A stretch of 64,000 nucleotides of DNA, from the NCBI RefSeq assembly GCF_003569745.1, contig NZ_AP018498.1, positions 2,145,001-2,209,000 of the forward strand. Direction: 5' to 3'. The DNA comes from Altererythrobacter sp. B11. Its GTDB lineage: Bacteria > Pseudomonadota > Alphaproteobacteria > Sphingomonadales > Sphingomonadaceae. Shown piece after piece: positions 7,060 through 15,348 of this stretch; position 1 is the stretch's first letter; each line of letters begins with the position of its first letter. Both the position numbers and the translations under genes were made by a program. The notes under the pieces are model-generated. The model did no database searches and was not told the origin of the DNA. It worked only from the letters and a program-made list of their open reading frames with translations.

Positions 7060-9884
7060 TGGCAAAGGCAGTCAAGAAGATCGCGACCGTCGTCGCGGCC
7101 GTTGCGCTCGTTGGCACCGGGCTGGGCGGCATTCTTGGCGGCACCATGATGCTCTCGGCCTTCGGCGCTTCGGTGGCGGCGAGTACAATCGCGACCGTCG
7201 CCGGCGCCGTCAGCATCGCGGCAGGCTTCGCCATCAAACCACCGGAAGTTCCGCCGTCACAGGTGGAGCGGCTCAACGCCACCATCGACCCGCGCGCCTA
7301 TCGCAAGACGGTGCTCGGCTCCACGGCGATGCCGGTCGATGTTCGTTACAGCGAATGGTTCGGCAATGATCAGGAGCGCTGTGGCTGGATCGTTGCGCTT
7401 GCGAGCCATCGGATCGATGGCGTCGACCAGATCTGGATCAATGACGAGCTGGCCTGGACGGCCGCCGGCGGCACCACAGCGAAGTTCGCCGGCTATTTCT
7501 GGGTGCGGGCGATCCGCACCGAAGGCACGTTCAACAACACCGTCACCTTCGGCAGCGGCAAGTGGAATGCCAATCACCGGCTGACCGGCTGCGCCTATGC
7601 GTGGCTGGAATTCAAGGTCACCGGCAACAGCAAGAAGGCGGAGAGCCCCTTCTCGGGCGGAACGCCATCGCGCGTGACCATCATCGGGCGTGGCGCACCG
7701 CTTTACGACCCGCGGCGCGACAGCACCGTCCCGGGCGGCTCGGGCCCGATGCGCGCCGACGACCAGAGCACCTGGCGCTACACAGCGAGCGACGGCGCGG
7801 TGATCGGGGAAAACCTCGCGCTGCAGATCCTGCGGGTGCTGATCGGCTCCCGCATCAACGGCAAGCCGGCGACCGGGTGCGGCCTGCCGCTGCGGCGGAT
7901 CGATCTGCAGTCCTTTATCGTCGCGGCCAACCAGTGTGACGAGCTGGTCAACCGCTCTGCCGGAGGCACCGAGCCGCGGTTCCGGGGTGCCGGTGTCCTG
8001 TCGGAAGGAGATGATCCGGCCCGGCTGCTCGAGATGCTGTGCGCCGCCTGCTGCGGGCAGATGACGGATGCCGGCGGCAAGCTCGGCCTCGCCATAAGCC
8101 ACAACGATCTTGCCGCGGCCGCGAGCGATGAGGGGCTGAACGATGACGATGTCATCGGTGCCTTCACGTGGAATCCCGATCCCTCGATCGAGGGGACGCC
8201 CACCGTGGTGCGGGGCAAATACACCGATCCTTCGACCGCGTCGCTTTACCAGCTGATCCCCTATCCCGAAGTCGCACTGGCGAGCGGCACGGAAGGGCCG
8301 TTCGGCGAAGTCGTTCTCCCGCTCGATCTCGGCGCAGTGGAGAGCCCGAGCCAGGCGCAACGCATTGCCAAGCAGGCGCTGCAGCGGCGGCAGTACGACC
8401 GGACCTTCACTGCGTCCTTCGACATTCGCGCATGGAAATATCGGGTCGGCAAGGTGGTACCCTTCACCTTCGCGCCGCTAGGCTTCAATCGCCGGCTGTT
8501 CCGGGTGATCGAGCAGGTGCCGGGAGATGCTCGCTCCTGCCAGATGACGCTGCGCGAAGAGAATGCAGCGATCTATGCCTGGGATGCGGACGATCGCGCC
8601 CCCGTGCAGGCGGCCGAGCCGATCGTCTACGACAGCCGCAACAACCCTATCATCCTTGCGATCGGCGAAGCGGCCGAGACGGCTCTGTGGGGGAATGTGA
8701 CCGGGGACGGGAGACCCGAAGATGGGGCCACGGTCGGGGCGCCCAACGGCACGCCGGTGGGCGATCGTGATGCCGAGCAGGTGACCCAGCAGCTCGATTA
8801 TGCGGCGCAGGCGCTGATCGATCACGACCAGCGAATGGCGGCGGCAGAGCAGGCGGTAAATGCGGCCCAGGCGACGGTGGCGACGCTGCTGGCCCAAGTG
8901 GCTGATCTGGACGGCGATGTGACGACGGTTTCCAATACCGTCGACACGCTCTCATCTGCAGTGATCGACAACGCGACCGCGATCGGCACCGTGCAGGAGA
9001 GCCTCGCCAATCTGGAGATCGGCGCCGTCGCCTCGCGGCCGAACCTGGTGAAGAACGGCAGCTTCGCCAATGGGCTGAACTACTGGTCGACAGCGACCGG
9101 ATCGTGGGTGGCCGATTCCGTTGGCCAATGGGGCTGGGTGGCTCGGCTGACCACCTCGCCCGGAAACGGAGAGGAGCGGATCCTCACCTCAGATCAGTTC
9201 TCTGTGGGTGGCAATCGCGATTACACGATTTCGGGCGAGCCGGGCCTGCAGGGCACGGCTGACGCCCAGGCTTACATCGAACTGGTGTGGTTTGACGGAA
9301 GTGGGGGACAAATCTCCGTTTCTTCGGGCCCGCGACTCAACTCGACTACAGGCAAGCCCTTCACCGTTGATGAGGCAAACCGGGGCATCGTGAGCTTCAC
9401 CGCTCACGCGCCCACCAACGCTGCGGCCGTGCGGATCCGGCTGGTGATATTCAAGGCGACGGGAACGCTAACCTTTGCCGGCTTTCGCCGCGTCAAGTTC
9501 GAGAATGGGCCGAACAGCAGCCTATTCTCAGATGAAGCGTCGGCGGTCACAACCTACACCGCGCTGAATACCCTCACAGCCCAATATGCCAATCTCACTT
9601 CCACGGTTTCGGCTCAGGGCATTTCCGTCACGCAGCACAGCACCGCGATCAGCACTATACAGGGTGTGATGGCCGCAAGCTGGGGTGCGCAGATCGACCA
9701 GAACGGGCGGGTAATCGGCTCGGTGCGGCTCGACGGCTCAGCCAGTTACAGCGTGTTCGATATCTCCGCGGAGGCGTTTCGCCTGTCCTCCCCCAGCACC
9801 GGCGAGCGGACCGAGTTCTCCTCCGGCCACTGGCGCGTCTATGATGCGGCAGGTGTACTGCGCGTTCGAATGGGGGTGTGGTGA
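7059..9884 (+). CDS. Tail tip / host-specificity protein (J / gp15-like)
   Basis: A 941-residue protein starting at the ATG that overlaps the peptidase stop. Residues about 8-60 form two hydrophobic, glycine-rich stretches (VVAAVALVGTGLGGILGG and ASTIATVAGAVSIAAGFAI), normal for J-type tail tips that insert into the host envelope. A long beta-rich region follows with the GTA gp15/J layout. Around residues 570-620 is a polar coiled-coil-like segment. From about residue 660 there is a lectin-like module opening with PNLVKNGSFANGLNYWS, the usual beginning of CBM4/9-type carbohydrate-binding domains. The last 100 residues resemble the C-terminal domain of phage tail fibres. This is the probable receptor-binding tip. 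Confidence 0.8.
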   Translation: MAKAVKKIATVVAAVALVGTGLGGILGGTMMLSAFGASVAASTIATVAGAVSIAAGFAIKPPEVPPSQVERLNATIDPRAYRKTVLGSTAMPVDVRYSEWFGNDQERCGWIVALASHRIDGVDQIWINDELAWTAAGGTTAKFAGYFWVRAIRTEGTFNNTVTFGSGKWNANHRLTGCAYAWLEFKVTGNSKKAESPFSGGTPSRVTIIGRGAPLYDPRRDSTVPGGSGPMRADDQSTWRYTASDGAVIGENLALQILRVLIGSRINGKPATGCGLPLRRIDLQSFIVAANQCDELVNRSAGGTEPRFRGAGVLSEGDDPARLLEMLCAACCGQMTDAGGKLGLAISHNDLAAAASDEGLNDDDVIGAFTWNPDPSIEGTPTVVRGKYTDPSTASLYQLIPYPEVALASGTEGPFGEVVLPLDLGAVESPSQAQRIAKQALQRRQYDRTFTASFDIRAWKYRVGKVVPFTFAPLGFNRRLFRVIEQVPGDARSCQMTLREENAAIYAWDADDRAPVQAAEPIVYDSRNNPIILAIGEAAETALWGNVTGDGRPEDGATVGAPNGTPVGDRDAEQVTQQLDYAAQALIDHDQRMAAAEQAVNAAQATVATLLAQVADLDGDVTTVSNTVDTLSSAVIDNATAIGTVQESLANLEIGAVASRPNLVKNGSFANGLNYWSTATGSWVADSVGQWGWVARLTTSPGNGEERILTSDQFSVGGNRDYTISGEPGLQGTADAQAYIELVWFDGSGGQISVSSGPRLNSTTGKPFTVDEANRGIVSFTAHAPTNAAAVRIRLVIFKATGTLTFAGFRRVKFENGPNSSLFSDEASAVTTYTALNTLTAQYANLTSTVSAQGISVTQHSTAISTIQGVMAASWGAQIDQNGRVIGSVRLDGSASYSVFDISAEAFRLSSPSTGERTEFSSGHWRVYDAAGVLRVRMGVW

Positions 9885-10192
9885 TGCCACAAGGCTTCCA
9901 GGCTTGGGACGCGGCCGGCAATCTGATGGTCGATCTCGGCTCCCGCGCCGGGCGGGCCCTCGGCTCCGCGACGCTCAATACCGGCAGCGGGAGCTTTTCG
10001 CATCCCGGCTTCGCACAGGGCACGCCGTTTTGGATCATCGGGGCTGAAGCCGGCACTATATCAGCATCTAATCCTTGGGCCTTCACGCCCCAGATCAGCG
10101 TGAACGGCACCACGCTGTCCTGGAACTTCATCGATCAGTACGGCAACCTCGTGGCGCCCACGACCACCTATCTGATCTACGGGGTCTATTGA
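9884..10192 (+). CDS. Small tail-fibre-associated protein
   Basis: A 102-residue protein whose ATG overlaps the tip protein stop; a GTG at 9878 is an alternative. It opens MPQGFQAWDAAGNLMVDLGSR, a form often seen in short tail-tip accessory proteins of alphaproteobacterial phages. The remainder is beta-rich with aromatic residues (WAFTPQISVNGTTLSWNFID). It is co-directional and almost contiguous with its neighbours. Function is inferred only as an accessory part of the tail tip or fibre. Confidence 0.55.
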   Translation: MPQGFQAWDAAGNLMVDLGSRAGRALGSATLNTGSGSFSHPGFAQGTPFWIIGAEAGTISASNPWAFTPQISVNGTTLSWNFIDQYGNLVAPTTTYLIYGVY

Positions 10193-10193
10193 G

Positions 10194-10898
10194 ATGCCGG
10201 CGGGGCTCCAGGTCTTCAACAACAGCAACACGGTGGTGGTGGACGAGAGCTACTTCAATCTCGTCCTGCGACAGAAGGTCGCGGCGACGACGACAGCCAC
10301 GGAGTATTCGAGCGCGCCAGGCACAAGCAAGTACCCCTTCACCTACAACGGCCCGTCCTACCCGTGGCTTGCCTGGCAATGCAGCGAAGCGCTGATGGTT
10401 CAGGGGTTTACTCGATCCGGGAACAACTGGACCTTCGTGCTTCGCTGCAGCGGCCCTGTGGGTACGCCCTTTACGCTACTCGTGTTCGCTGAGCCGAGCC
10501 CGACAGAGGATTACGGCAACTGCGGGCTTGAGGTTTTCAATGCCTCCGGCCAGCGAGTCTATCACTCCGGCGCCAAGCCTGCCCGCGTGGTGGATGTCTT
10601 CGTCCAAGGCGCGGGCCTGCCGAGTTCGAACGTGCGCACCTACACTGCAGACCGGCAGTACGCGACTTCGATGACCACGCCAGCCACGATGAACGTGATG
10701 CAGCCGATCAATCCCGGGCCTCCGATCCCGCCGCCCTACAATGTGGTGACGAATTTCGGCGGTGCCGGCGGCGGTGCTGGTGAGATCATCACCAAGACAT
10801 GGATCGCGGCGCGATCGGGCCCCTACGACGGCACGACCGGCTTCTCCACTCACTCTCAGCAGGGCCTGTGCGTCGTGCTCGACGTCACCAACTATTGA
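10194..10898 (+). CDS. Tail-associated protein of unknown function
   Basis: A 234-residue protein starting one base after the preceding stop. It opens MPAGLQVFNNSNTVVVDESY, similar in style to the upstream 102-residue protein (G-x-Q-x-F/W, then a valine-rich strand), which suggests the two are related tail-tip accessories. A low-complexity NPGPPIPPPYNVVTNFGGAGGGAG segment lies near residues 164-187. I recognise no enzymatic motif. Its location just after the tip protein points to a fibre or decoration role. Confidence 0.5.
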   Translation: MPAGLQVFNNSNTVVVDESYFNLVLRQKVAATTTATEYSSAPGTSKYPFTYNGPSYPWLAWQCSEALMVQGFTRSGNNWTFVLRCSGPVGTPFTLLVFAEPSPTEDYGNCGLEVFNASGQRVYHSGAKPARVVDVFVQGAGLPSSNVRTYTADRQYATSMTTPATMNVMQPINPGPPIPPPYNVVTNFGGAGGGAGEIITKTWIAARSGPYDGTTGFSTHSQQGLCVVLDVTNY

Positions 10899-10915
10899 GC
10901 AGAAGGAATGCGGCC

Positions 10916-11221
10916 ATGACCGAGGCAATCGCACTGACGGAAGAGGAACAGGCGCAACTGGCCGATCTGCAGCGACGCCAACGACAGGCGGTACTCGCTC
11001 CTCTCGTTTTCGCCTTGGGCAAGATCGGCGGCGTGCAGGGGCTCGAGGCGGTGATCGAAGGTCTTCTCGCTGCGCGCGGCAACACGGGCGACGACCCTCT
11101 CGACCAACAGCTGGGTCGTCTGGTGACGGCGGTCCGCTTCGATGGCCTCTCCGCCGCCAAGCGCATCGAGGAACTGACGGAATGGCCGATCAGCGAAGAT
11201 GCTGAAAGACCAGCAGACTAG
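10916..11221 (+). CDS. Small phage protein, unknown
   Basis: A 101-residue acidic protein. The ATG at 10916 is chosen because AGAAGGA lies eight bases upstream. The N-terminal half is helical with heptad-like spacing (TEEEQAQLADLQRRQRQAVL). It sits between the tail genes and the lysis cassette. I do not recognise it. A tail fibre assembly protein or a lysis regulator would be possible, but nothing in the sequence decides this. Confidence 0.5.
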   Translation: MTEAIALTEEEQAQLADLQRRQRQAVLAPLVFALGKIGGVQGLEAVIEGLLAARGNTGDDPLDQQLGRLVTAVRFDGLSAAKRIEELTEWPISEDAERPAD

Positions 11222-11315
11222 TCCCTGAGCCCAGGCTGCCGCACGCCCGAGCAACCGCCACAATCCAAGAGAAAACACAAGCAGGCTGCCGATCGGCGGC
11301 CCGAGGAGAACTGCC

Positions 11316-11522
11316 ATGGATATTGACCGCGCAAAGCATGTTGGCGATGCGCTCGCCCTATCGGGAGGGACCGCCGGCACGCTGGCGCAGTGGTCCGATT
11401 TGGCAGGGCAGCTGACCCCGATCCTCTCGGCGGGCTTTGTGCTGCTGTCGATCCTTTGGCTGATGTGGCGCATGCTCGACCGCCTGCGCTTCGGCCCGAG
11501 TTCGAGCCGCGACGATGGATAA
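11316..11522 (+). CDS. Holin candidate, single-span membrane protein
   Basis: A 68-residue protein with a strong ribosome site (GAGGAGAACTGCC before the ATG). It has one clear hydrophobic segment (LTPILSAGFVLLSILWLMW, about residues 33-51) followed by a charged C-terminal tail (RMLDRLRFGPSSSRDDG). It overlaps the endolysin start by 8 bp, the standard position of a holin or a pinholin that depolarises the membrane and releases a signal-anchored endolysin. A short helix (about 8-26) before the main segment is weakly hydrophobic. Position is the main evidence. Confidence 0.55.
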   Translation: MDIDRAKHVGDALALSGGTAGTLAQWSDLAGQLTPILSAGFVLLSILWLMWRMLDRLRFGPSSSRDDG

Positions 11523-12123
11523 ACTGCCCAGGACGCTGCTGGCCGCCATCGCATCGATCGTCCTTGCGGTAGTGGCCGTGGAGGGCGGCTATGTCGACAA
11601 TCCGGCAGATCCGGGCGGCGCGACCAACCACGGGGTCACCGAGGCGACCGCACGCCAGCACGGCTATGCCGGTGCGATGAAGGATCTTCCGCTGGCGACC
11701 GCGATCGCGATCCACGGCGAAAGCTACGTCGTGAAGCCCGGCTTCCACCGCATCATCGAACGGAACATCGCCCTCGGCGAGGAAGTCAGCGACCAGAGCG
11801 TCAATTTCGGGCCTCACCGGCCATCCTGCTGGTTCCAGCGCGCACTCAACTCGCTCAATCGCCGCGGTCGCGACTATCGGGATGTCGCCGTCGACTGCAG
11901 GGTCGGTCCCGCCTCGATCGCGGCCTACGCGGCGCTGGAGCGGCGCCGCGGCGCCACCAAGGCCTGTGAGCTGGTGATGAAGCTGATGGAAGTGCAGCAG
12001 GGCTCGGAGTATCTGCGCCTCTCGGTCGCCAACGACAACCTCGAGGAATTCATGCCGGGCTGGGTCGACCAGCGCCTTGGCAATGTGCCGCTGGCGCGCT
12101 GCGCCGCGGGAGGCGTGAAGTGA
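11515..12123 (+). CDS. Endolysin, GH108-type, with signal-anchor N terminus
   Basis: A 202-residue muramidase-type lysin. Residues 23-38 read EGGYVDNPADPGGATN, the diagnostic EGGY-x(5)-DPGG-x-TN motif of glycoside hydrolase family 108, with E23 the expected catalytic acid. A C-terminal region (about 105-190) fits the peptidoglycan-binding domain that follows GH108. Residues 8-22 (LLAAIASIVLAVVAV) form an uninterrupted hydrophobic helix rich in Ala and Gly-like small residues directly ahead of E23, without a cleavable signal. This suggests a signal-arrest-release endolysin held inactive in the membrane. It overlaps both holin and spanin genes. Confidence 0.85.
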   Translation: MDKLPRTLLAAIASIVLAVVAVEGGYVDNPADPGGATNHGVTEATARQHGYAGAMKDLPLATAIAIHGESYVVKPGFHRIIERNIALGEEVSDQSVNFGPHRPSCWFQRALNSLNRRGRDYRDVAVDCRVGPASIAAYAALERRRGATKACELVMKLMEVQQGSEYLRLSVANDNLEEFMPGWVDQRLGNVPLARCAAGGVK

Positions 12124-12779
12124 TCGGGCCCAAGCCTCTTTCCGCGGTTGCCCTGAAGATTCTCGGCGCGGTGACGCTGGTGGCGATCGCCGGCTGCGCG
12201 GCGCAGACGCTGCGCATTGAGGGCGCCGGCTGCGCCGAGGTAGCCGAAGGCCAGCGCTCGCATTGCCTGTTCAAGGGCTTCCGCCAGAAGCTGGCCGACC
12301 GCGATGCCACGATCGCCGAGCGGACGGCCGAACGCGACAGCGAGCGCATGAATCACCGGCAGACGAAGTCTGCCTATCGCGAGGCACAGAAACTGGCTGC
12401 GGAGGCCGAGGAAGCGCGGCTCGCGCTCGTCACCCTGCAACAGAAGGAAATCACCGATGCGACGCTGGATGATTATCGCCGCCGTATTACCGGCGCTCGC
12501 GCCGCTGCTGAGCGGCTGCGCGCGGCAGCAGCTGGAGGCGGAACCGCCGCTGCCGGTGCGGGCGGAACGCGCGATGTGCCCGCGCTTCCCGCTGCCGCCG
12601 GCAGAGCTGCGCCAGCGACCGACCAGGCTGGACTTCCTGCAGGCGCCGACGAGCTCAACTGGCGACTGATCGCCACGATGCAGGCCAACCAGCTCGACGT
12701 GCTGATCGACTGGATCGAGGCGCAGCATGCCATCGACCCCAACAACCCGAGCCGAGGAGACGACGATAATGGCCTATGA
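12120..12779 (+). CDS. Inner-membrane spanin (Rz-like)
   Basis: A 219-residue protein starting with GTG at 12120 after GGGAGG, overlapping the endolysin stop. It has an N-terminal hydrophobic anchor (about residues 9-29) followed by a long charged helix (about 55-125: FKGFRQKLADRDATIAERTA and on) typical of the periplasmic coiled coil of Rz. An alanine-glycine linker follows at about 135-170, where the embedded Rz1-type gene lies in another frame. The anchor contains AIAGC, which also looks like a lipobox, an odd feature for an inner-membrane subunit. With Rz1 it would fuse inner and outer membranes at lysis. Confidence 0.7.
   Translation: MIGPKPLSAVALKILGAVTLVAIAGCAAQTLRIEGAGCAEVAEGQRSHCLFKGFRQKLADRDATIAERTAERDSERMNHRQTKSAYREAQKLAAEAEEARLALVTLQQKEITDATLDDYRRRITGARAAAERLRAAAAGGGTAAAGAGGTRDVPALPAAAGRAAPATDQAGLPAGADELNWRLIATMQANQLDVLIDWIEAQHAIDPNNPSRGDDDNGL
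12457..12669 (+). CDS. Outer-membrane spanin lipoprotein (Rz1-like), embedded in the Rz gene
   Basis: A 70-residue frame lying wholly inside the Rz-like gene in a different frame. It has its own ribosome site (AAGGAAA six bases before the ATG). The product begins MRRWMIIAAVLPALAPLLSGC, a textbook lipoprotein signal with lipobox LLSG-C at residue 21. It continues as a short proline-rich peptide (EPPLPVRAERAMCPRFPLPP), as in lambda Rz1. Embedded Rz1 genes are well known in lambdoid phages. The signal, size, proline content and location together make this a convincing gene. Confidence 0.8.
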   Translation: MRRWMIIAAVLPALAPLLSGCARQQLEAEPPLPVRAERAMCPRFPLPPAELRQRPTRLDFLQAPTSSTGD

Positions 12780-13041
12780 TCGAAAGATCGCGGGGAGCGG
12801 ACCGCAGACGCTGGGTTTCGGTGGCGCGGCGATTGACCTCACAGGCGGCGACTACGCGGTGCCCGACCGGGTGAAGGCGATCGTGCTGATCGGCGAAGGG
12901 GACGTTGTCTTCCGCCCGGTGAACGGCACTGAGGACATCGCCATCATCGGCGGACTGCCGGCGGGCTATGTGCTCCCCTGGCATTGCTCGCACATTCGTG
13001 CAGCCGGAACGACCGCGGTGCTGGCGACGGTGGAGGGTTGA
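12769..13041 (+). CDS. Small phage virion-type protein, unknown
   Basis: A 90-residue protein; the ATG at 12769 is preferred because GAGGAGACGACGATA lies just upstream; the frame is open further 5'. It overlaps the Rz end by 11 bp. The pattern is a small all-beta domain (YDRKIAGSGPQTLGFGGAAI, then VKAIVLIGEGDVVFRPVNG). It reads like short 'spike base' or decoration proteins found just before tail fibre genes. It abuts the 730-residue gene with no gap, so the two are probably translated together and may interact. Confidence 0.5.
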   Translation: MAYDRKIAGSGPQTLGFGGAAIDLTGGDYAVPDRVKAIVLIGEGDVVFRPVNGTEDIAIIGGLPAGYVLPWHCSHIRAAGTTAVLATVEG

Positions 13042-15234
13042 ATGCTCGGACTGAACACTGGCCTGATCGGCGGCGGCAAGCCGGCCGAGGGCGCGCTGGT
13101 CGCTGCGGTTGCCGGCGTCACCGCGCTCGAGGATCGCTTTGCGCTGATCGACAGCTTGGCTGAGGTGGCGCGGCCGCCGATCCGCGGGCTGGATACCGTC
13201 CAGGCCAGCAAGGGTATCGCCCCCAACGACGGCCTCAATTCGATCTACAATGCGCCGTGGGGCGCCGACGAGGTGCCGCTGACGGGCGGCGTCGATTACA
13301 ACGTGCGCACGCGCTACAAGGCTGCGGCGCTCGATGGCGGCGCGATCATCGACTGGTGGGAGCGGGGCGCCGTCGGCCCGGTGGGCGCGCCGATCGGCTA
13401 TTACTACGTCGGGCGATGGAATTATCGGGCGCTTCCGCTGTCCGTTGAGCGGCGCTTCTTCCGCCTGCGCCACATCACCCAATGGGAGGAGAGCTGGTCG
13501 TTCGATTACACCGGCAGTGCGGAATTCAGCGTCCTGTCCGAATGCTTCATGACCGCCGAACCGGCGCTGGCGCACAACTCATTCCCCACGATCACGGCCG
13601 AGCCGGGTTTCTTCTATCACCTCGGAGAGCGCGCGCGGACCTGGCACGACGGTGGCAACGGTCAGGCGGCAGCCAATTACCTGCGCCTCGATGACTGGAT
13701 CGATCCGCAGGGGCGGCGCTGGTCAGTCTCCTGGCACCGTTACAACAACTATACGAATTTCGTGATGGGCGACGGCGAGGACATCCGCTCCGGCCAGGTG
13801 GACAAGCTGGCGGCGATGGAATGGCTGATGAGCCTGGGCGACAACCCGAAGACAGGCGCGCCCTTTCTCGACGGCGACTGGTTCGTGAACGGGCATGGTC
13901 TCGGCATCGAGCCGCTGTTCAAGGCCGAGGCGCATGCAGGAAGCATCGCGATCAAGCGGTTCGACGTCACCTTCGAAGGCAAGGTGCGGATCCAGGCGGT
14001 GAACGCCAACCTCGCCTATGTGCTCGCACCTCATCACGAGCTGGGCGCGATCGCGCTCAAGTTCCAGCGCAATATCGGCGGCTCGGACGCGGCGGACAGC
14101 GGCGCGCCGTGGGAGCCCTGGCGCCTCACGGCGATCTACGCGGTTGGCGATATCGATGACGATCCGACGAGCGGCGTGACGCTGGGCAGCGACATCGGCG
14201 CGTGGGACTATGCCTTCCAGAGCGGCGCTGTGAGACCCTACGGCGGATCGTATCACGGGGGCGAGGTTGTGCTCGAATACGCCGGTCCCGACCTGCTGCA
14301 GTCTGGCTATGTCCCGTCCTTCTCCTTCCGCCAGCGTTCGCGGATCACCTTCGCCAATGCCGTGCAGATCGAAATGACGCATGATTTCGCGCTCGACGGC
14401 ATGGGTACGGTGAGGGAGTCTGTCACCGCCACCAGCGCCGGATCGGTCAATACGCGGACGCTGGGGATGATCATCCTCGACAGCGCATTCTCCGCCTTCA
14501 GCACCGATGGCGGTGCAAGCTACACAGAGCTGCCCGCCGACAACAGCACGGTCGATCTCGGAGATCCCACCGACCTGCTGCTACGCAATCCGATCACCGG
14601 CCATACGGTTCGGCAGATCACAGATGCCCCGTCACGGCCGCAATACACGCGGATCAGCGCACGCCGGCAGGCACGGACGAAGACCTATAACGAGTTCGAC
14701 ACCGCGGGCGCGCTGGGCACCATCGCCATGGAGCGAACACTGACGTTCGGCGCGACTGAACCTGATCCCTTGCCGAGCTGGGCGCCGTATACCATCGACT
14801 TTACCGAGGCGACGCCGGGCAATGCGCAATTGCCGTTGGGGGTGACCCGCGAGGGTGGCGGAACCGCTCCTGTCACGCTCGATACGAGCGCAGGCACGAT
14901 GACAATCGGCGGTGGATCTGGAACGAACCGCTGGGTTGTGACGGACCCCGCGAAGGTCTTGCCGCCCGGCGATTACGTGGTGACGTTTACCTACACCACC
15001 TCCACCGCGAACAACACCGGTCGGAGCCAAATTGCCGGCGTCTCGACCGGATCGATCGTTTCCGACCAGATCTCGGCTGCGCAGTCGTTTAACGCGCCAG
15101 GCGGTGGGACGAACATCCACACCTTCACCGTGCCGGAGGGCAAGACCGGCTACATCGCCTGGGAGAGCACCACGAATACGGACGGCAGGACGGTCACGCT
15201 GCAATCGATCAGCGTGACCGGCGCTCCGGCATGA
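13042..15234 (+). CDS. Large unrecognised phage protein, candidate tail spike or fibre
   Basis: A 730-residue protein starting directly after the preceding stop. I do not recognise a family. The first 110 residues form a glycine-rich start, the middle (about 110-450) is dense in Trp, Tyr and Asp (WWERGAVGPVG, WNYRALPLSVERRFFRLR, WSVSWHRYNNYTNFVMGDGE), as in carbohydrate-active or sugar-binding beta-structures. The last 150 residues look like a separate beta-sandwich (YTIDFTEATPGNAQLPLGV ... TVTLQSISVTGAPA). It is out of the usual tail block, after the lysis genes, where receptor-binding or depolymerase genes often sit. Function is inference. Confidence 0.45.
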   Translation: MLGLNTGLIGGGKPAEGALVAAVAGVTALEDRFALIDSLAEVARPPIRGLDTVQASKGIAPNDGLNSIYNAPWGADEVPLTGGVDYNVRTRYKAAALDGGAIIDWWERGAVGPVGAPIGYYYVGRWNYRALPLSVERRFFRLRHITQWEESWSFDYTGSAEFSVLSECFMTAEPALAHNSFPTITAEPGFFYHLGERARTWHDGGNGQAAANYLRLDDWIDPQGRRWSVSWHRYNNYTNFVMGDGEDIRSGQVDKLAAMEWLMSLGDNPKTGAPFLDGDWFVNGHGLGIEPLFKAEAHAGSIAIKRFDVTFEGKVRIQAVNANLAYVLAPHHELGAIALKFQRNIGGSDAADSGAPWEPWRLTAIYAVGDIDDDPTSGVTLGSDIGAWDYAFQSGAVRPYGGSYHGGEVVLEYAGPDLLQSGYVPSFSFRQRSRITFANAVQIEMTHDFALDGMGTVRESVTATSAGSVNTRTLGMIILDSAFSAFSTDGGASYTELPADNSTVDLGDPTDLLLRNPITGHTVRQITDAPSRPQYTRISARRQARTKTYNEFDTAGALGTIAMERTLTFGATEPDPLPSWAPYTIDFTEATPGNAQLPLGVTREGGGTAPVTLDTSAGTMTIGGGSGTNRWVVTDPAKVLPPGDYVVTFTYTTSTANNTGRSQIAGVSTGSIVSDQISAAQSFNAPGGGTNIHTFTVPEGKTGYIAWESTTNTDGRTVTLQSISVTGAPA

Positions 15235-15296
15235 TCGGGCAGCGCAAATCAGGGGTATCGCCGGGGGTATAGTTAGCGCGACTGCGGCAGCTGCGC

Positions 15297-15348
15297 GGCG
15301 GAAAACCGCCAATTGCAAGCAGTCTGGCGGCGGAGGGGTTATCCGCCG
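15297..15348. terminator. Hairpin pair between convergent genes
   Basis: Two small perfect stems lie between the convergent 730-residue gene and the minus-strand gene: GGCGG/CCGCC with an AAAA loop (15297-15310) and CGGCGG/CCGCCG with a nine-base loop (15328-15348), the latter followed by GTTATTG and overlapping the end of the minus-strand gene. This could terminate transcription of the late operon. The U-tract is poor, so it is only a candidate. Confidence 0.3.
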
